Of a DNA stretch of 64,000 nt, positions 31,680 to 39,743 are shown piece by piece. The stretch covers positions 1-64,000 of the forward strand of contig CAYVFC010000031.1 of the NCBI GenBank assembly GCA_964450715.1. The letters are read 5' to 3'. The notes beneath the pieces were generated by a model. That model ran no database searches, had not been told where the DNA came from, and saw only the letters and a program-made list of their open reading frames with translations. Position numbers and translations under genes: made by a program. The first letter of the stretch is position 1, and each line of letters opens with the position of its first letter. This stretch comes from CAYVFC01 sp964450715. GTDB taxonomy: Bacteria; Myxococcota_A; Polyangia; Polyangiales; JAFGIB01.

Positions 31680-33332
31680 ATGGCGAAAAAGCGAGAGAAA
31701 AAGCGCCGTTCCCGGGCGAAACAGGCGCCCGGTCACCGGGTCGAGCAGGCGGTCGAGCCGGCCCCAATCGCGGAGCGAGCCGAGAAGCCCGCCGCTCCCT
31801 CGTCGTCGCCCGAGCAGCGTCCGGCGCCCCGTCTCCGCGCCAGCCTGACCGGACTGCTCGGCGCGGTGCTGCTGCTGGGCCTGCTGTCCATGCCCGCCCG
31901 CGTCTATCGCGGTGACGCCAACGCGGCCCGCATGGCCACCAGTCAGCTCATCCTGCACGGCTCGTTTGGCATTCCCTACGACCAGCCGGAGGGGGTGCCG
32001 GAGGGATTTGTGCGCAACCGCGGGCAGTACTTCTACGAAAACGACGCCCGAGGGCGTTATTACTCGAAGTACGGGGTGCTGCAGTCTCTGCTCTACCTGC
32101 CCGCCATGTGGGCGGCGCACCTCGACCACGGCGATTTGAAGATCGGCCAGCGACCGCGCGAGGTGGTCTTCTGGCTGAACGTCAACAACCTCGCGGTCAG
32201 CCTTCTGGTCGCCGTATACCTACTGCTGCTGGCCGGTCGTTTTACCCGGCGGCCGCTGGTGGCGCTCGGCTTGGTTCTCTGCTGCCTGTACGCCAGCTTC
32301 GTCTGGTACTACCTGCGAGCGCAGTCGACCGAGATCTTCCAGCTCTGGTTCTTCCTCGGTATGGGCTACCACCTGTTTCGCTGGGTCGACGGCGACCGCG
32401 GCAGCCCCCGAGGTTGGGGACAGCTCGGCGCCTGCGCGCTTTACGGGGCGCTGCTCACCCTCACCAAGCCATACTACGGCCTGGTGTTTCCCCTGGCCTG
32501 GCTCGGGATGCAGTTTTCGAGCAGGGACGGATTCGATCTTCGCAGCGCGGCTCGAGACGCGCTCTACCTCGGCGCCCCGGCCCTGCTGGCGGCCGGCCTG
32601 GTGCTGTTGCAGAACCGGCTCACCTTTGGCGCCTTCTTCGACTTCGGCTACTTCCAGGCCGAGGGAGGCGGGGGGTTCAAGGGCAACCGTTTTGCGGCCG
32701 AGCTGATCCCGAGCGGTCTCTACCAGCTGCTGCTCCTGCCCAGCCGCAGCGCCTTCCTCTACTTCCCCTGGCTGATCCCGGCGGCGTTCGGAGTCGGGCG
32801 CTTTTGGCGGAGCCATCGCCTGGAGCTGCTCTTCGCCTCGCTCTGCTTCGTCGTTTTCTTACTCTTTGTATCCGCACAGCAGGAACCCCACGGCGGCTGG
32901 TGCCTGGGGCCCCGTTACCTGCTCTTCGTCCTGCCGCTTCTGGGCTTGATGGCGCTGCCGGCCCTGGACTGGATAGTCGACAACCGGCAGCAGGTGCGGG
33001 GGGGCGTGGCCCTCTGCCTGCTGGCCACCGTCGTAGCAGCGCAGGTCTGGTTGAATACACGAGTCAACCAGCTGGAGTTCCACGCGGACTGGCACGTGCG
33101 CGCCTTTCTGGGCAGGCTACAGATCGAGGAGGCACAAGCTTACTTCGACCGCCGTCATGCCGGGCTGGTCTTCGGGGACCTGGCCGCCTTTCGGCGGGGC
33201 GAGGCCCCCTTTGCTCCCTTCGAGATGGCGAGAAACGCCCGCCCCGACCTGGCGCCCCTGATCGACGCGCGAGAGAGGCACTTCCGATCGCACTGGATTC
33301 TGAAGCGCAATTACTACTGGTTCGGGCAGTAA
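31680..33332 (+). CDS. Multi-span membrane protein, GT-C glycosyltransferase-like
   Basis: 550 residues. A basic N-terminus (MAKKREKKRRSRAK) and a Pro/Ala/Glu linker precede about ten membrane spans. The first extracellular loop (RVYRGDANAARMATSQLILHG...YYSKYGVLQSLLYLPAMW) has an acidic Asp soon after the first span, as in GT-C/PMT-family enzymes that use polyprenyl-phosphate sugars. Later the chain has WCLGPRYLLFVLPLLGL, similar to conserved regions in these proteins. It would act at the cytoplasmic membrane in glycan or lipid glycosylation. No polysaccharide cluster surrounds it. Divergent from uvrA with 72 bp between. Confidence 0.7.
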   Translation: MAKKREKKRRSRAKQAPGHRVEQAVEPAPIAERAEKPAAPSSSPEQRPAPRLRASLTGLLGAVLLLGLLSMPARVYRGDANAARMATSQLILHGSFGIPYDQPEGVPEGFVRNRGQYFYENDARGRYYSKYGVLQSLLYLPAMWAAHLDHGDLKIGQRPREVVFWLNVNNLAVSLLVAVYLLLLAGRFTRRPLVALGLVLCCLYASFVWYYLRAQSTEIFQLWFFLGMGYHLFRWVDGDRGSPRGWGQLGACALYGALLTLTKPYYGLVFPLAWLGMQFSSRDGFDLRSAARDALYLGAPALLAAGLVLLQNRLTFGAFFDFGYFQAEGGGGFKGNRFAAELIPSGLYQLLLLPSRSAFLYFPWLIPAAFGVGRFWRSHRLELLFASLCFVVFLLFVSAQQEPHGGWCLGPRYLLFVLPLLGLMALPALDWIVDNRQQVRGGVALCLLATVVAAQVWLNTRVNQLEFHADWHVRAFLGRLQIEEAQAYFDRRHAGLVFGDLAAFRRGEAPFAPFEMARNARPDLAPLIDARERHFRSHWILKRNYYWFGQ

Positions 33333-33416
33333 CTAGCCTTTGTTTGCCGCCCCGGAGCCGATTTGATATCCTTCTCTACTTCGACTTCGACGCCCGCGGA
33401 GGGGGTACCAGCTCAA

Positions 33417-33605
33417 CTTAGGAGGCACCGCAAAATTAACGATACGAGACCGGGCGCGTCGGTGGAGCGCAATCGCGAGCGCGCCCGGAGGAAAAACCGC
33501 AGGAATAGCAGCGCTATTTCGAGGATTTTTCCGAGGACGAAAGCCGCGAGTGCGCCCGCCCACGCGGCCGCAACCGGATCGTTTATTTTGCGGTGCCTCC
33601 TTAGC
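33417..33605. mobile_element. MITE-like element with terminal inverted repeats
   Basis: A 189-bp element. The inner 15 bp of each end, GGAGGCACCGCAAAA (33421-33435) and TTTTGCGGTGCCTCC (33587-33601), are perfectly complementary, and the match extends to about 27 bp with few mismatches (CTTA...TTAACGAT / ATCGTTTA...TTAG). It contains no ORF. A shorter copy in the opposite orientation is at 14790-14909. It interrupts the 5' end of the gene that follows, so it has been mobile, presumably by a transposase encoded elsewhere. Confidence 0.82.
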
Positions 33606-34098
33606 CATAGACGACGGCTCGGCCCCGCCCGAGGAGCTGATGGTCGGTAACGTCCACACGGTCGATTTCGAGCTGATCGAGGTGGGAAGCGACGATATCC
33701 AGATCAATCTCAACTGGGATACCGTGGCCGATCTCAACCTGCACGTCACCGATCCGAACGACGAGGAGATCTACTACGGCGAGATGACCTCTGCCAGCGG
33801 AGGCGAGCTGGATCTGGATAGCTACAGGGCCTGCCCCATCTATGGTGAGACCGGTCGCGGAAACGAGAACGTCTTCTGGCCCGCCGGAGGAGCGTCGGCC
33901 GGCGAATACCTGATCGAGGTCCATCTCTGGAGTGACTGCGAGACCTTTGCGGCCGGGCTGGAGACGCACTACCGCGTTACCATGATACTGGACCGCGGCG
34001 ACGTGTGGATGTACGAGGGGCGCTTCTCCTCGGACGATATGGCTACGGCGTCGTACTACGAACCGGTGGAGATCACCCGCTTCGCCTATCCGCAGTGA
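33606..34098 (+). pseudogene. 5'-truncated DUF2135-like beta-sandwich protein
   Basis: From the edge of the MITE-like element to the stop at 34098 there is one protein-like frame: DDIQINLNWDTVADLNLHVTDPNDEEIYYG, ASGGELDLDSYRACP, GRGNENVFWPAGGASAGEYLIEVHLWSDCE. This resembles the DUF2135 (YfaP-type) fold seen in secreted and surface proteins. The signal peptide and N-terminal part are missing because the element lies there. ATG 33640 with GAGGAG before it could still permit translation of a 152-residue cytoplasmic product. The original function is unknown. Confidence 0.65.
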
Positions 34099-34210
34099 CC
34101 GGCCGGGTCGCGTTCCGGACAAACCGGTGCTTCGGCGGACAAGCGGGGCACTGCTCGTCCGAGGTCGCTTGCCGGTCGGAGCCGGCGTTGCTATTCAATA
34201 GCGGATAAGG

Positions 34211-34984
34211 ATGTCGAAAGTGCTCATACCATCAGGGATCCGATTCGCTCGTTTTCTTCCCTTGGCCCTGTCACTGCTGGTCGCGCAGCACTCGGCCGCA
34301 TGTACCGTGGATACCGCCCCGGATCGGACCGGGAGAGAACCGGGCGCGTCGAACGGGACCACGGGTGGGTCGGGCGGAGACGAACCGGGGGGTAATGGCT
34401 CCGAGCCCGACGAGAGGGGCTGCCGGTCCGGTCCCGACCCGGATGACTGCCCGGAGATCTGTCCGGAGAGCTGCGACGGCGTGGACAACGATTGCGACGG
34501 AGTGATCGACGAGGGCGAGGCTGACCAGGAGTGCCGCCTCGGCCACGCGGTCGCGGTCTGCACGGACGGGCTCTGCGCGGTCGAGACTTGCGATGAGCTG
34601 TTCGGCGACTGCGACGGAGACTCGGAGAACGGATGCGAGACCGTGCTCACCACCGCGGCCAACTGCGGCGCCTGCGGCGAGGCCTGCGAGATGCCCCACG
34701 CCTCGGCCTCTTGCGACGGTACGGGGCAATGCCGTTTCGGCTCCTGCGATTCCGGCTGGGGCAACTGCGACGGAGACGTGTACAACGGTTGTGAGGCCGA
34801 TCTGGATAGCGTCGAGCACTGCGGTCGCTGCGGCAGTAGCTGCCAGGGCCTGCCCCGGGTCGCGAGCGAGGATTGTAGGCGGGGCGAGTGCGTAATCGAG
34901 CAGTGCGAGGAGGGCTACCAGGATTGCGACGCGGAACCGAGCAACGGGTGCGAGAGCACCTCACACGACGGAAGCTGTTCTTGA
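34211..34984 (+). CDS. Cys-rich MopE-like lipoprotein
   Basis: 257 residues. The signal ends QHSAAC, a plausible but non-standard lipobox. After a Gly/Glu/Ser linker there is a CPESCDGVDNDCDGVIDEG motif (about 85-105), the putative metal-binding sequence of MopE-like proteins. It is followed by repeats of the form GDCDGDxxNGCETxLxxxxNCGACGxxC (three units: 134-160, 176-205, 233-250). Such Asp/Cys repeats bind calcium and form disulfides on the cell surface of myxobacteria. Its 3' end is 11 bp upstream of a small lipoprotein gene. Ligand unknown. Confidence 0.78.
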   Translation: MSKVLIPSGIRFARFLPLALSLLVAQHSAACTVDTAPDRTGREPGASNGTTGGSGGDEPGGNGSEPDERGCRSGPDPDDCPEICPESCDGVDNDCDGVIDEGEADQECRLGHAVAVCTDGLCAVETCDELFGDCDGDSENGCETVLTTAANCGACGEACEMPHASASCDGTGQCRFGSCDSGWGNCDGDVYNGCEADLDSVEHCGRCGSSCQGLPRVASEDCRRGECVIEQCEEGYQDCDAEPSNGCESTSHDGSCS

Positions 34985-34995
34985 GGGGGCCGGTC

Positions 34996-35217
34996 TTGCC
35001 GCGGGCTTTCAGGGGCTCGATGCTCTTCGCTCTCTGCCTGGGGCTCTTCCTCTCGGCCTGTCCCGGACGGGAAGCGCGGGACAGCTCGCCGGGCAGCAAG
35101 GCTGACGGCGACCCCGGCAACGCCTCCTCCTCCTCGGCAGACGACGACCCGTCCGCTCCCTCGCGGGACTTCCGCGGCTCGATGGGCGCACCGCCGGTTC
35201 CGGCCGAACAGGAGTGA
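34996..35217 (+). CDS. Small lipoprotein (73 aa)
   Basis: From TTG 34996 (GAGGGGG at 34984-34990), or from ATG 35020, the frame gives a lipoprotein signal MLFALCLGLFLSACPG. About 50 residues of Ser/Asp/Pro-rich, unstructured sequence follow (SSSSADDDPSAPSRDFRGS). The initiation site is uncertain. It is right behind the Cys-rich lipoprotein and may be co-transcribed. No family recognised. Confidence 0.5.
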   Translation: MPRAFRGSMLFALCLGLFLSACPGREARDSSPGSKADGDPGNASSSSADDDPSAPSRDFRGSMGAPPVPAEQE

Positions 35218-35257
35218 CGAGCGGTCGCGGCCGGGTACGGCTCCGGTTCTTACCCCC

Positions 35258-35274
35258 CGCCCGAAAAACGGGCG
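35258..35274. terminator. Short hairpin between convergent lipoprotein genes
   Basis: CGCCCG (35258-35263) and CGGGCG (35269-35274) enclose AAAAA. It lies between the stops of two convergent genes. There is no long T run, so termination is possible but not assured. Confidence 0.4.
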
Positions 35275-35294
35275 AGTCGTCTTGTCACGGACGC

Positions 35295-36050
35295 TTACGG
35301 CCGCCGCAGCTTTTCCGGCTCGGGTTCGGTGCCGATGCGGGTTCCGTCCTCGAACTTGTACACGCTGGGCACCCACTTTACCTGCAACTTGCTCATTGGG
35401 ATGTTGGCCAGCGCGACGTCTTTTTCCTTGGACGGATCGTAGCGCGACTTGCCCCCGAAGGTGGCCGTCTGGCCCGCCTTGAGCCTCTTGCGGTAGGGGA
35501 TCTTCATCTCCTTCAGCAGCTTGCCGCTCTCGTCACGCATCTCGATAGTTCCGATGATCAGCGAGAGATCCTTCTTACCCTTGTTGTGGAAGCGCAGATC
35601 GATGTCAAAGGCCTCGAAGGTCATGGAGCCCGAGCCCTTCTTGACCACCTTCTTCTTTACCATCTCCACCGTGCAGATTTCGAGCATCTGCTTCAATGCC
35701 TTCTCGGCTTCTTCCTGCTTTCGCCTCTCCTCCTCCTCGATCTTGCGCCTGGCCTCCGCGCGCTCCCGCTCCAGCCGCGCGCCTTCTTCCTCGGCCCAGC
35801 GCCGCTGCTCGTCGATCGCCTGCCGGACCGTCATCCCCGCCGGGTAGCCCGCCCCGCCCGACGCCTTCTGCTTGGCGATCCGCTCCTGGTAGGCCAGCAA
35901 GACTTTCTGCTCGTCGCTTTCCAGATAGCGGATAAGGGAGAGCAGCGCGCCCTTGTCGGCCGGATCGGAGGGCATCTTCTCCTGGTAGGGATCGCCGCAG
36001 GCAGCCAGGCCGATGGCGATGACGGATACGAAAAGCAATAACTTTTTCAT
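35295..36050 (-). CDS. Lipoprotein with coiled coil and beta-sandwich domain
   Basis: 251 residues from ATG 36048-36050 (GGAGAGAGC upstream); a start 16 codons earlier has no such signal. The lipobox is IGLAACG. A helical region with a long charged coiled coil (RRWAEEEGARLERERAEARRKIEEEERRKQEEAEKAL, about 95-130) leads to a C-terminal beta domain (FEAFDIDLRFHNKGKKDLSLIIGTIEMRDESGKLL) resembling periplasmic Ig-like or FxLYD-type modules. Function not known. It follows the RtcB gene on the same strand after a 114-bp gap. Confidence 0.7.
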   Translation of the reverse strand: MKKLLLFVSVIAIGLAACGDPYQEKMPSDPADKGALLSLIRYLESDEQKVLLAYQERIAKQKASGGAGYPAGMTVRQAIDEQRRWAEEEGARLERERAEARRKIEEEERRKQEEAEKALKQMLEICTVEMVKKKVVKKGSGSMTFEAFDIDLRFHNKGKKDLSLIIGTIEMRDESGKLLKEMKIPYRKRLKAGQTATFGGKSRYDPSKEKDVALANIPMSKLQVKWVPSVYKFEDGTRIGTEPEPEKLRRP

Positions 36051-36164
36051 GCTCTCTCCCTTCCTCCTCCGTTCTCCGCTTCTCCGCCTGGATAGCAAAG
36101 CCGCGCGCGTACTTCAACCGTCCCCGGCTGGGCCGCGGAATTTGCGGCACTAGTCCTCCGTCTT

Positions 36165-37409
36165 CTAGTCCTCCGGCTTCTCTCCGGCCGCCGCCATCTT
36201 TACCAGCCTGGGCTCGAAGCGGGCGATGGGCTGGACCAGGTCGGTCTGCGCGGCCATCACCTGTTCGATGTCCTTGTAGGCCATGGGCACCTCGTCCAGC
36301 CCGGCCGAGATCACCTCCACGCCCATGCGCTCCAGGATCTGGCGGGCGTCGGACCAGCGATAGCGCTGCAGGGCGGCCTTGCGGCTCATGCGGCGGCCCG
36401 CGCCGTGCGCGGCCGAGCAGAGCGCGTCCGGATTGCCCTTGCCGCAGGCCACGAAACCGGGCGCGCCCATGGAGCCCGGAATGATGCCCAGCACGCCGTC
36501 TCCGGCCGGGGTGGCGCCCTTGCGGTGCACGATGACGTCGCGGCCCAGGTGGCGCTCCCGCCAGGCGAAGTTGTGATGGTTCTCCACCTCGGCCAGCGCC
36601 CGCGCGCCCAGGTTGCGCAGGAGGTGTCGGTGGATGAGCTCGTGGTTGGCCGCCGCATAGGCGCCCATCAGCTGCATGGCGCTCCAGTACTGCTGGCCCT
36701 CTTCGCTCTTCATCTCCAGCCAGGCCAGGTGGCGGAGGTGCCGGGGAAGCTCGCGGTGTATCCTCATGGCTAGCTGGCTGAAGTGCTGCGCCACTGCGGC
36801 CCCCGTGCCTCGGCTGCCGCTGTGGCTGAGCAGCGCCAGGTAGACGCCGGCCTGCAGCCCGAGCCCCTCTTGTTCCAGGGTCAGCAAGCCGAACTCCACG
36901 AAGTGGTTGCCGCTGCCGCTGGTGCCGAGCTGGCTGTGGGCCTTGTCCTTGAGATGGGAGGTCACCCCGGTCACGCCCCAGTCCTGGTCCATTACCGGGT
37001 GGTGCCGGCGCCTGCGGAAGACCGCGCCCACGCCGAAACGCGTTTCTTGGGCGATGGCCTGCTTCAGCGCCTCGCGCTTCTTGTGCAGGGCCTCGACCGG
37101 CCAGTCCATGACCGTCATGCGCATGCGGCAGGCGATGTCCACCCCCACGGCATAGGGGATGACCGCATCGCGGGTGGCCAGTACCCCGCCGATGGGCAGC
37201 CCATAACCCTGGTGTGCGTCCGGCATCAGCGCCCCGGCCACCGAGACCGGGAGCGAGCAGGCGTTGACCATCTGTTGTACGGCCCCCGCCTCCAGCCCGT
37301 CGCCCCATTGCCGGTAAGGCGCTGGCTCGGCACGGGGCTCGAATCGGCCGGCGACGTCGTAGTCCCGTTCCCTCTCCCTTTTCTTCTTCCTTTTGTTCTT
37401 CTTGCCCAA
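36165..37409 (-). CDS. rtcB: RtcB-family RNA ligase
   Basis: 414 residues from TTG 37407-37409, preceded by GGGAGG; upstream residues in frame come from a repeat-like sequence, so this start is preferred. RtcB joins 2',3'-cyclic phosphate or 3'-phosphate ends to 5'-OH RNA with GTP and Mn2+. Motifs seen: MPDAHQGYGLPIGG, PYAVGVDIACRM (metal-binding Cys), GSGNHFVEFG, LLSHSGSRGTG, VENHHNFAWRE, VHRKGATPAG (about 294-303), IPGSMGAPGF and AAHGAGRRMSR with the guanylylated His at about 335. All key residues are present. There is no archease or rtcA gene nearby. Likely role is RNA repair or stress-linked ligation. Confidence 0.93.
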   Translation of the reverse strand: MGKKNKRKKKRERERDYDVAGRFEPRAEPAPYRQWGDGLEAGAVQQMVNACSLPVSVAGALMPDAHQGYGLPIGGVLATRDAVIPYAVGVDIACRMRMTVMDWPVEALHKKREALKQAIAQETRFGVGAVFRRRRHHPVMDQDWGVTGVTSHLKDKAHSQLGTSGSGNHFVEFGLLTLEQEGLGLQAGVYLALLSHSGSRGTGAAVAQHFSQLAMRIHRELPRHLRHLAWLEMKSEEGQQYWSAMQLMGAYAAANHELIHRHLLRNLGARALAEVENHHNFAWRERHLGRDVIVHRKGATPAGDGVLGIIPGSMGAPGFVACGKGNPDALCSAAHGAGRRMSRKAALQRYRWSDARQILERMGVEVISAGLDEVPMAYKDIEQVMAAQTDLVQPIARFEPRLVKMAAAGEKPED

Positions 37410-37435
37410 AGCCGCCTCCCGCTCCGTCCAATACG

Positions 37436-37542
37436 GAATGGTAGGGGAGGCGGCTTCTGCGGTCGAGGAGCCCGGGAGACGACGAGGAGATCTCTCCCCG
37501 CGGTCGAGAGGATTATTTCGAGGAGGAGCGAAGCCGCCATTC
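37436..37542. repeat. Inverted-end repeat upstream of rtcB
   Basis: The ends GAATGG..GGCGGCTTC (37436-37457) and GAAGCCGCCATTC (37530-37542) are complementary apart from an 8-bp insertion in the left arm. Inside are GCGGTCGAGGAG and CGCGGTCGAGAGGA, and the TTTCGAGGAGGAGCG sequence that recurs elsewhere in the window. It is probably a small non-autonomous element or its remnant. Confidence 0.5.
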
Positions 37543-37704
37543 GGCGCCGAAGAGCGCCGCACACCGGTCAAAGTCTACTGGTCGCGGCACTACCTTCACG
37601 CCTCCGCGGCGAACTGTTTATGCGGCATCCGAGTTTCCGCCTTGGTTGAAGGAGCGATGCCGATATGACACAGTAAACTATGACTTAACGGGAGGGTGCT
37701 TGAA

Positions 37705-38790
37705 ATGAGAACTTCGAGACAGATAGCATCTGCAATCCGGTCGTGGATGCCGGCAGCGGTATCCTTGCTCACCGCTTTATTGATCGGAGGGTGTAACATC
37801 AACATCGACACCGAGAGTGTCGAGAACAGCTTGCCCGATCCGGACGATCTAGGAAATCTGGGCGATATCGAGATCTGCGGAGATCAGACCCTGGAGGAGC
37901 TGATGACCGCCGACGAGATCAGCGATAGTTGCCGCGATGCGCTGGAATCATGGCTGCCCGATCCCCAAAACAGCGCGGAGGGGAAGTTGCTGGTCCTCGG
38001 GGAAAGAGTCGACGAGGATGGGTCGCGTCTGCTTTACCTACAGGGCGTGGACACCGAAGGCGCCGCCCTGACGGCGGAGGCCCTGGCTGAGGCTACGGTG
38101 TCGATCGACATCGGCGGCGAGGCAACTGTCCTAGCGGCCGCGGATATATCGATCACGGTGGTCGTGGACATTGCATCGGACATCTTCTCGATAGCCGTGG
38201 TAAACGATTACTCCGCGAGTATGCGCGACGGCGATCTCGACGACATGGAATTGATACACACCGACCTGTTCAGCTATTTCCCGCCGCTGTACGAGGCGGA
38301 GGTGACCTATTTTTCCGAAACCGTGGACGTGAAGTTGCCGTTCAGCGAGGACGCCGACGCTGTACTGGCCGCGGTTGCCAGAGACAATAGTTATGACAGA
38401 ACATCCACCGCGCTACTGGACGGTATGGGAACCGCGCTTGACAGTCTGGTAACCCGCGAGCGACCGGTGAAGGTCATGATCGTGGGAACCGACGGCGCCG
38501 AAAACGCCTCCACGCAATACACGCAATCGCAGTTACTGAACACCATCGAACAGCAAGGCGTGTTCGTGATCATGCTCGGAGCCCTGATGGCCGATGTCGA
38601 CGCGCTGCGGACGCTGGCGGGCGATCGAGGGGTATATTTCTATGCCCGCGGTTACGGTAGGCTGCGCAACGCCGTACAGCCCTTTCTGGAAAGTTTCGCG
38701 GAAATGGTGCAGATCGGCATCCCGCCCGAATACGCCGACGCCGACTCGATCATCGTCGAAGCCGGCGGGTTGAGCCTGACGGTTCAATAG
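37705..38790 (+). CDS. VWA-domain lipoprotein
   Basis: 361 residues from ATG 37705 (GGGAGGG upstream). The signal ends LLIGGC. Mature acidic N-terminal region (EICGDQTLEELMTADEISDSC), then from about 165 a von Willebrand A fold: IFSIAVVNDYSASMRDGDL carries a MIDAS variant DYSAS, followed by the conserved Thr (DRTSTALLDGMG) and VMIVGTDGAENAS. Divalent metal-mediated binding at the cell surface is expected. It is flanked by a repeat and by decayed ABC transporter genes; partner unknown. Codon use is less GC-biased than in the core genes. Confidence 0.8.
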   Translation: MRTSRQIASAIRSWMPAAVSLLTALLIGGCNINIDTESVENSLPDPDDLGNLGDIEICGDQTLEELMTADEISDSCRDALESWLPDPQNSAEGKLLVLGERVDEDGSRLLYLQGVDTEGAALTAEALAEATVSIDIGGEATVLAAADISITVVVDIASDIFSIAVVNDYSASMRDGDLDDMELIHTDLFSYFPPLYEAEVTYFSETVDVKLPFSEDADAVLAAVARDNSYDRTSTALLDGMGTALDSLVTRERPVKVMIVGTDGAENASTQYTQSQLLNTIEQQGVFVIMLGALMADVDALRTLAGDRGVYFYARGYGRLRNAVQPFLESFAEMVQIGIPPEYADADSIIVEAGGLSLTVQ

Positions 38791-38941
38791 AAGTATTGGG
38801 CTACCTCGGGCCTGTTCGCAGCCGCAGCGACCGCGCTCCGAGATCCGCCCGCTCGGTACGCGATCGGTGATATAGGCGAGATCGCCCGGGCTGTAGGTAT
38901 CGGTTGGCGCCGGCCCCGCCGCGATGGTATCGCAGTCGACC

Positions 38942-39457
38942 ATGATCGTCGCCGATCACCTGGTCAAGCACTACCGGGTGGCCAGTCGGCCGCCCGGGCT
39001 GGTGGCCGCCCTGCGCTCGACGGTCCGCCGCTTCGTCCGTTCTTATTGCGATCGGCACGGCGCCACGGTACTGCTGACCAGCCACAACATGGCCGACGTG
39101 GCCGGGATCTGCGAGCGCATCATCGCCATCGATCGCGGGCGGCTGCGCTTCGACGGCTCGCTGCCCGAGCTCAGGCTGCGCTTGCGCCCCTACAAGCGGC
39201 TGGAGCTCCGCCTGGAAAGGCGCGTCGAGGCGGAGCAGCTGGCCGAGCTGGGAGAGGTGGTGGAGCACGAGGACGCACGGGCGGTGGTGCGAGTAGCCAG
39301 CGTGCGGTTGAAGCAGACCGTTGAGCGAGCCTTGCAGCAGCTGCCCGTCTCCGATCTCACGGCCACCGACGCCCCGCTGGAAGAGGTGCTGGCCGACCTG
39401 TTTCGCCGCCCGCCCGGTGCGGGAGAGGACGGGGATAAAGCCGGGGAGGGCGCATGA
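38942..39457 (+). pseudogene. ABC exporter ATPase with deleted core
   Basis: The frame starts MIVADHLVKHYRVASRPPGLVAALRSTVRRFVRS, the normal beginning of an ABC-2 exporter ATPase, and then jumps to RHGATVLLTSHNMADVAGICERIIAIDRGRLRFDG, the normal H-loop region. The Walker A, Q-loop, signature LSGG and Walker B segments (about 110 residues) are missing without loss of frame. An ATPase without a P-loop cannot work, so this is a pseudogene made by in-frame deletion. Its stop overlaps the next permease fragment (ATGA), as in the intact operon. Confidence 0.8.
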
Positions 39458-39735
39458 CCGGGCCGCGCCTGCTACGCGCGGCGCCGGCCTCCATGCTCTG
39501 CGTGGGCTGCCTGGCCCTGTACTGGGACCGCTCTCTGAGCATTTTTCAGGTTTGGCTGGCTGCTTTCATGGCTTTTTCCGGATACCTGGTACCGCTGGAC
39601 CTCTTCCCCGCCTGGCTGCGGCAGTGGGCCGAGATCCTGCCCTTTGCCCAGACCCGGTCGTTGCCGGTGAGCGCGTTGCTTGGCCTGGTGCCGCTCGGCC
39701 GTACGCTGGACGGTCTGTTGCTGCACGTTGTACGT
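39454..39735 (+). pseudogene. ABC-2 permease remnant
   Basis: The frame begins with the overlapping ATGA of the ATPase remnant and encodes YWDRSLSIFQVWLAAFMAFSGYLVPLDLFPAWLRQWAEILPF and QTRSLPVSALLGLV, which are the last membrane spans of an ABC-2 type permease. The N-terminal spans are lost: only 25 residues precede them. After about 39735 the frame enters the convergent receiver gene. So it is deleted inside and at the 3' end. Together with the ATPase it is a dead exporter. Confidence 0.75.
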
Positions 39736-39743
39736 CAACGAGA

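Noticed and set aside
31608..32129. 174-residue N-terminal extension of UvrA
   Set aside because: It is antisense to the GT-C membrane gene, and MREIRLRGARTNNL is the usual UvrA beginning.
38801..38943. Possible minus-strand coding tail (TDTYSPGDLAYITDRVPSGR) between the VWA gene and the ABC remnant
   Set aside because: The composition is protein-like for about 45 residues, but the frame has no stop and runs antisense through the VWA gene, so I could not support a gene.
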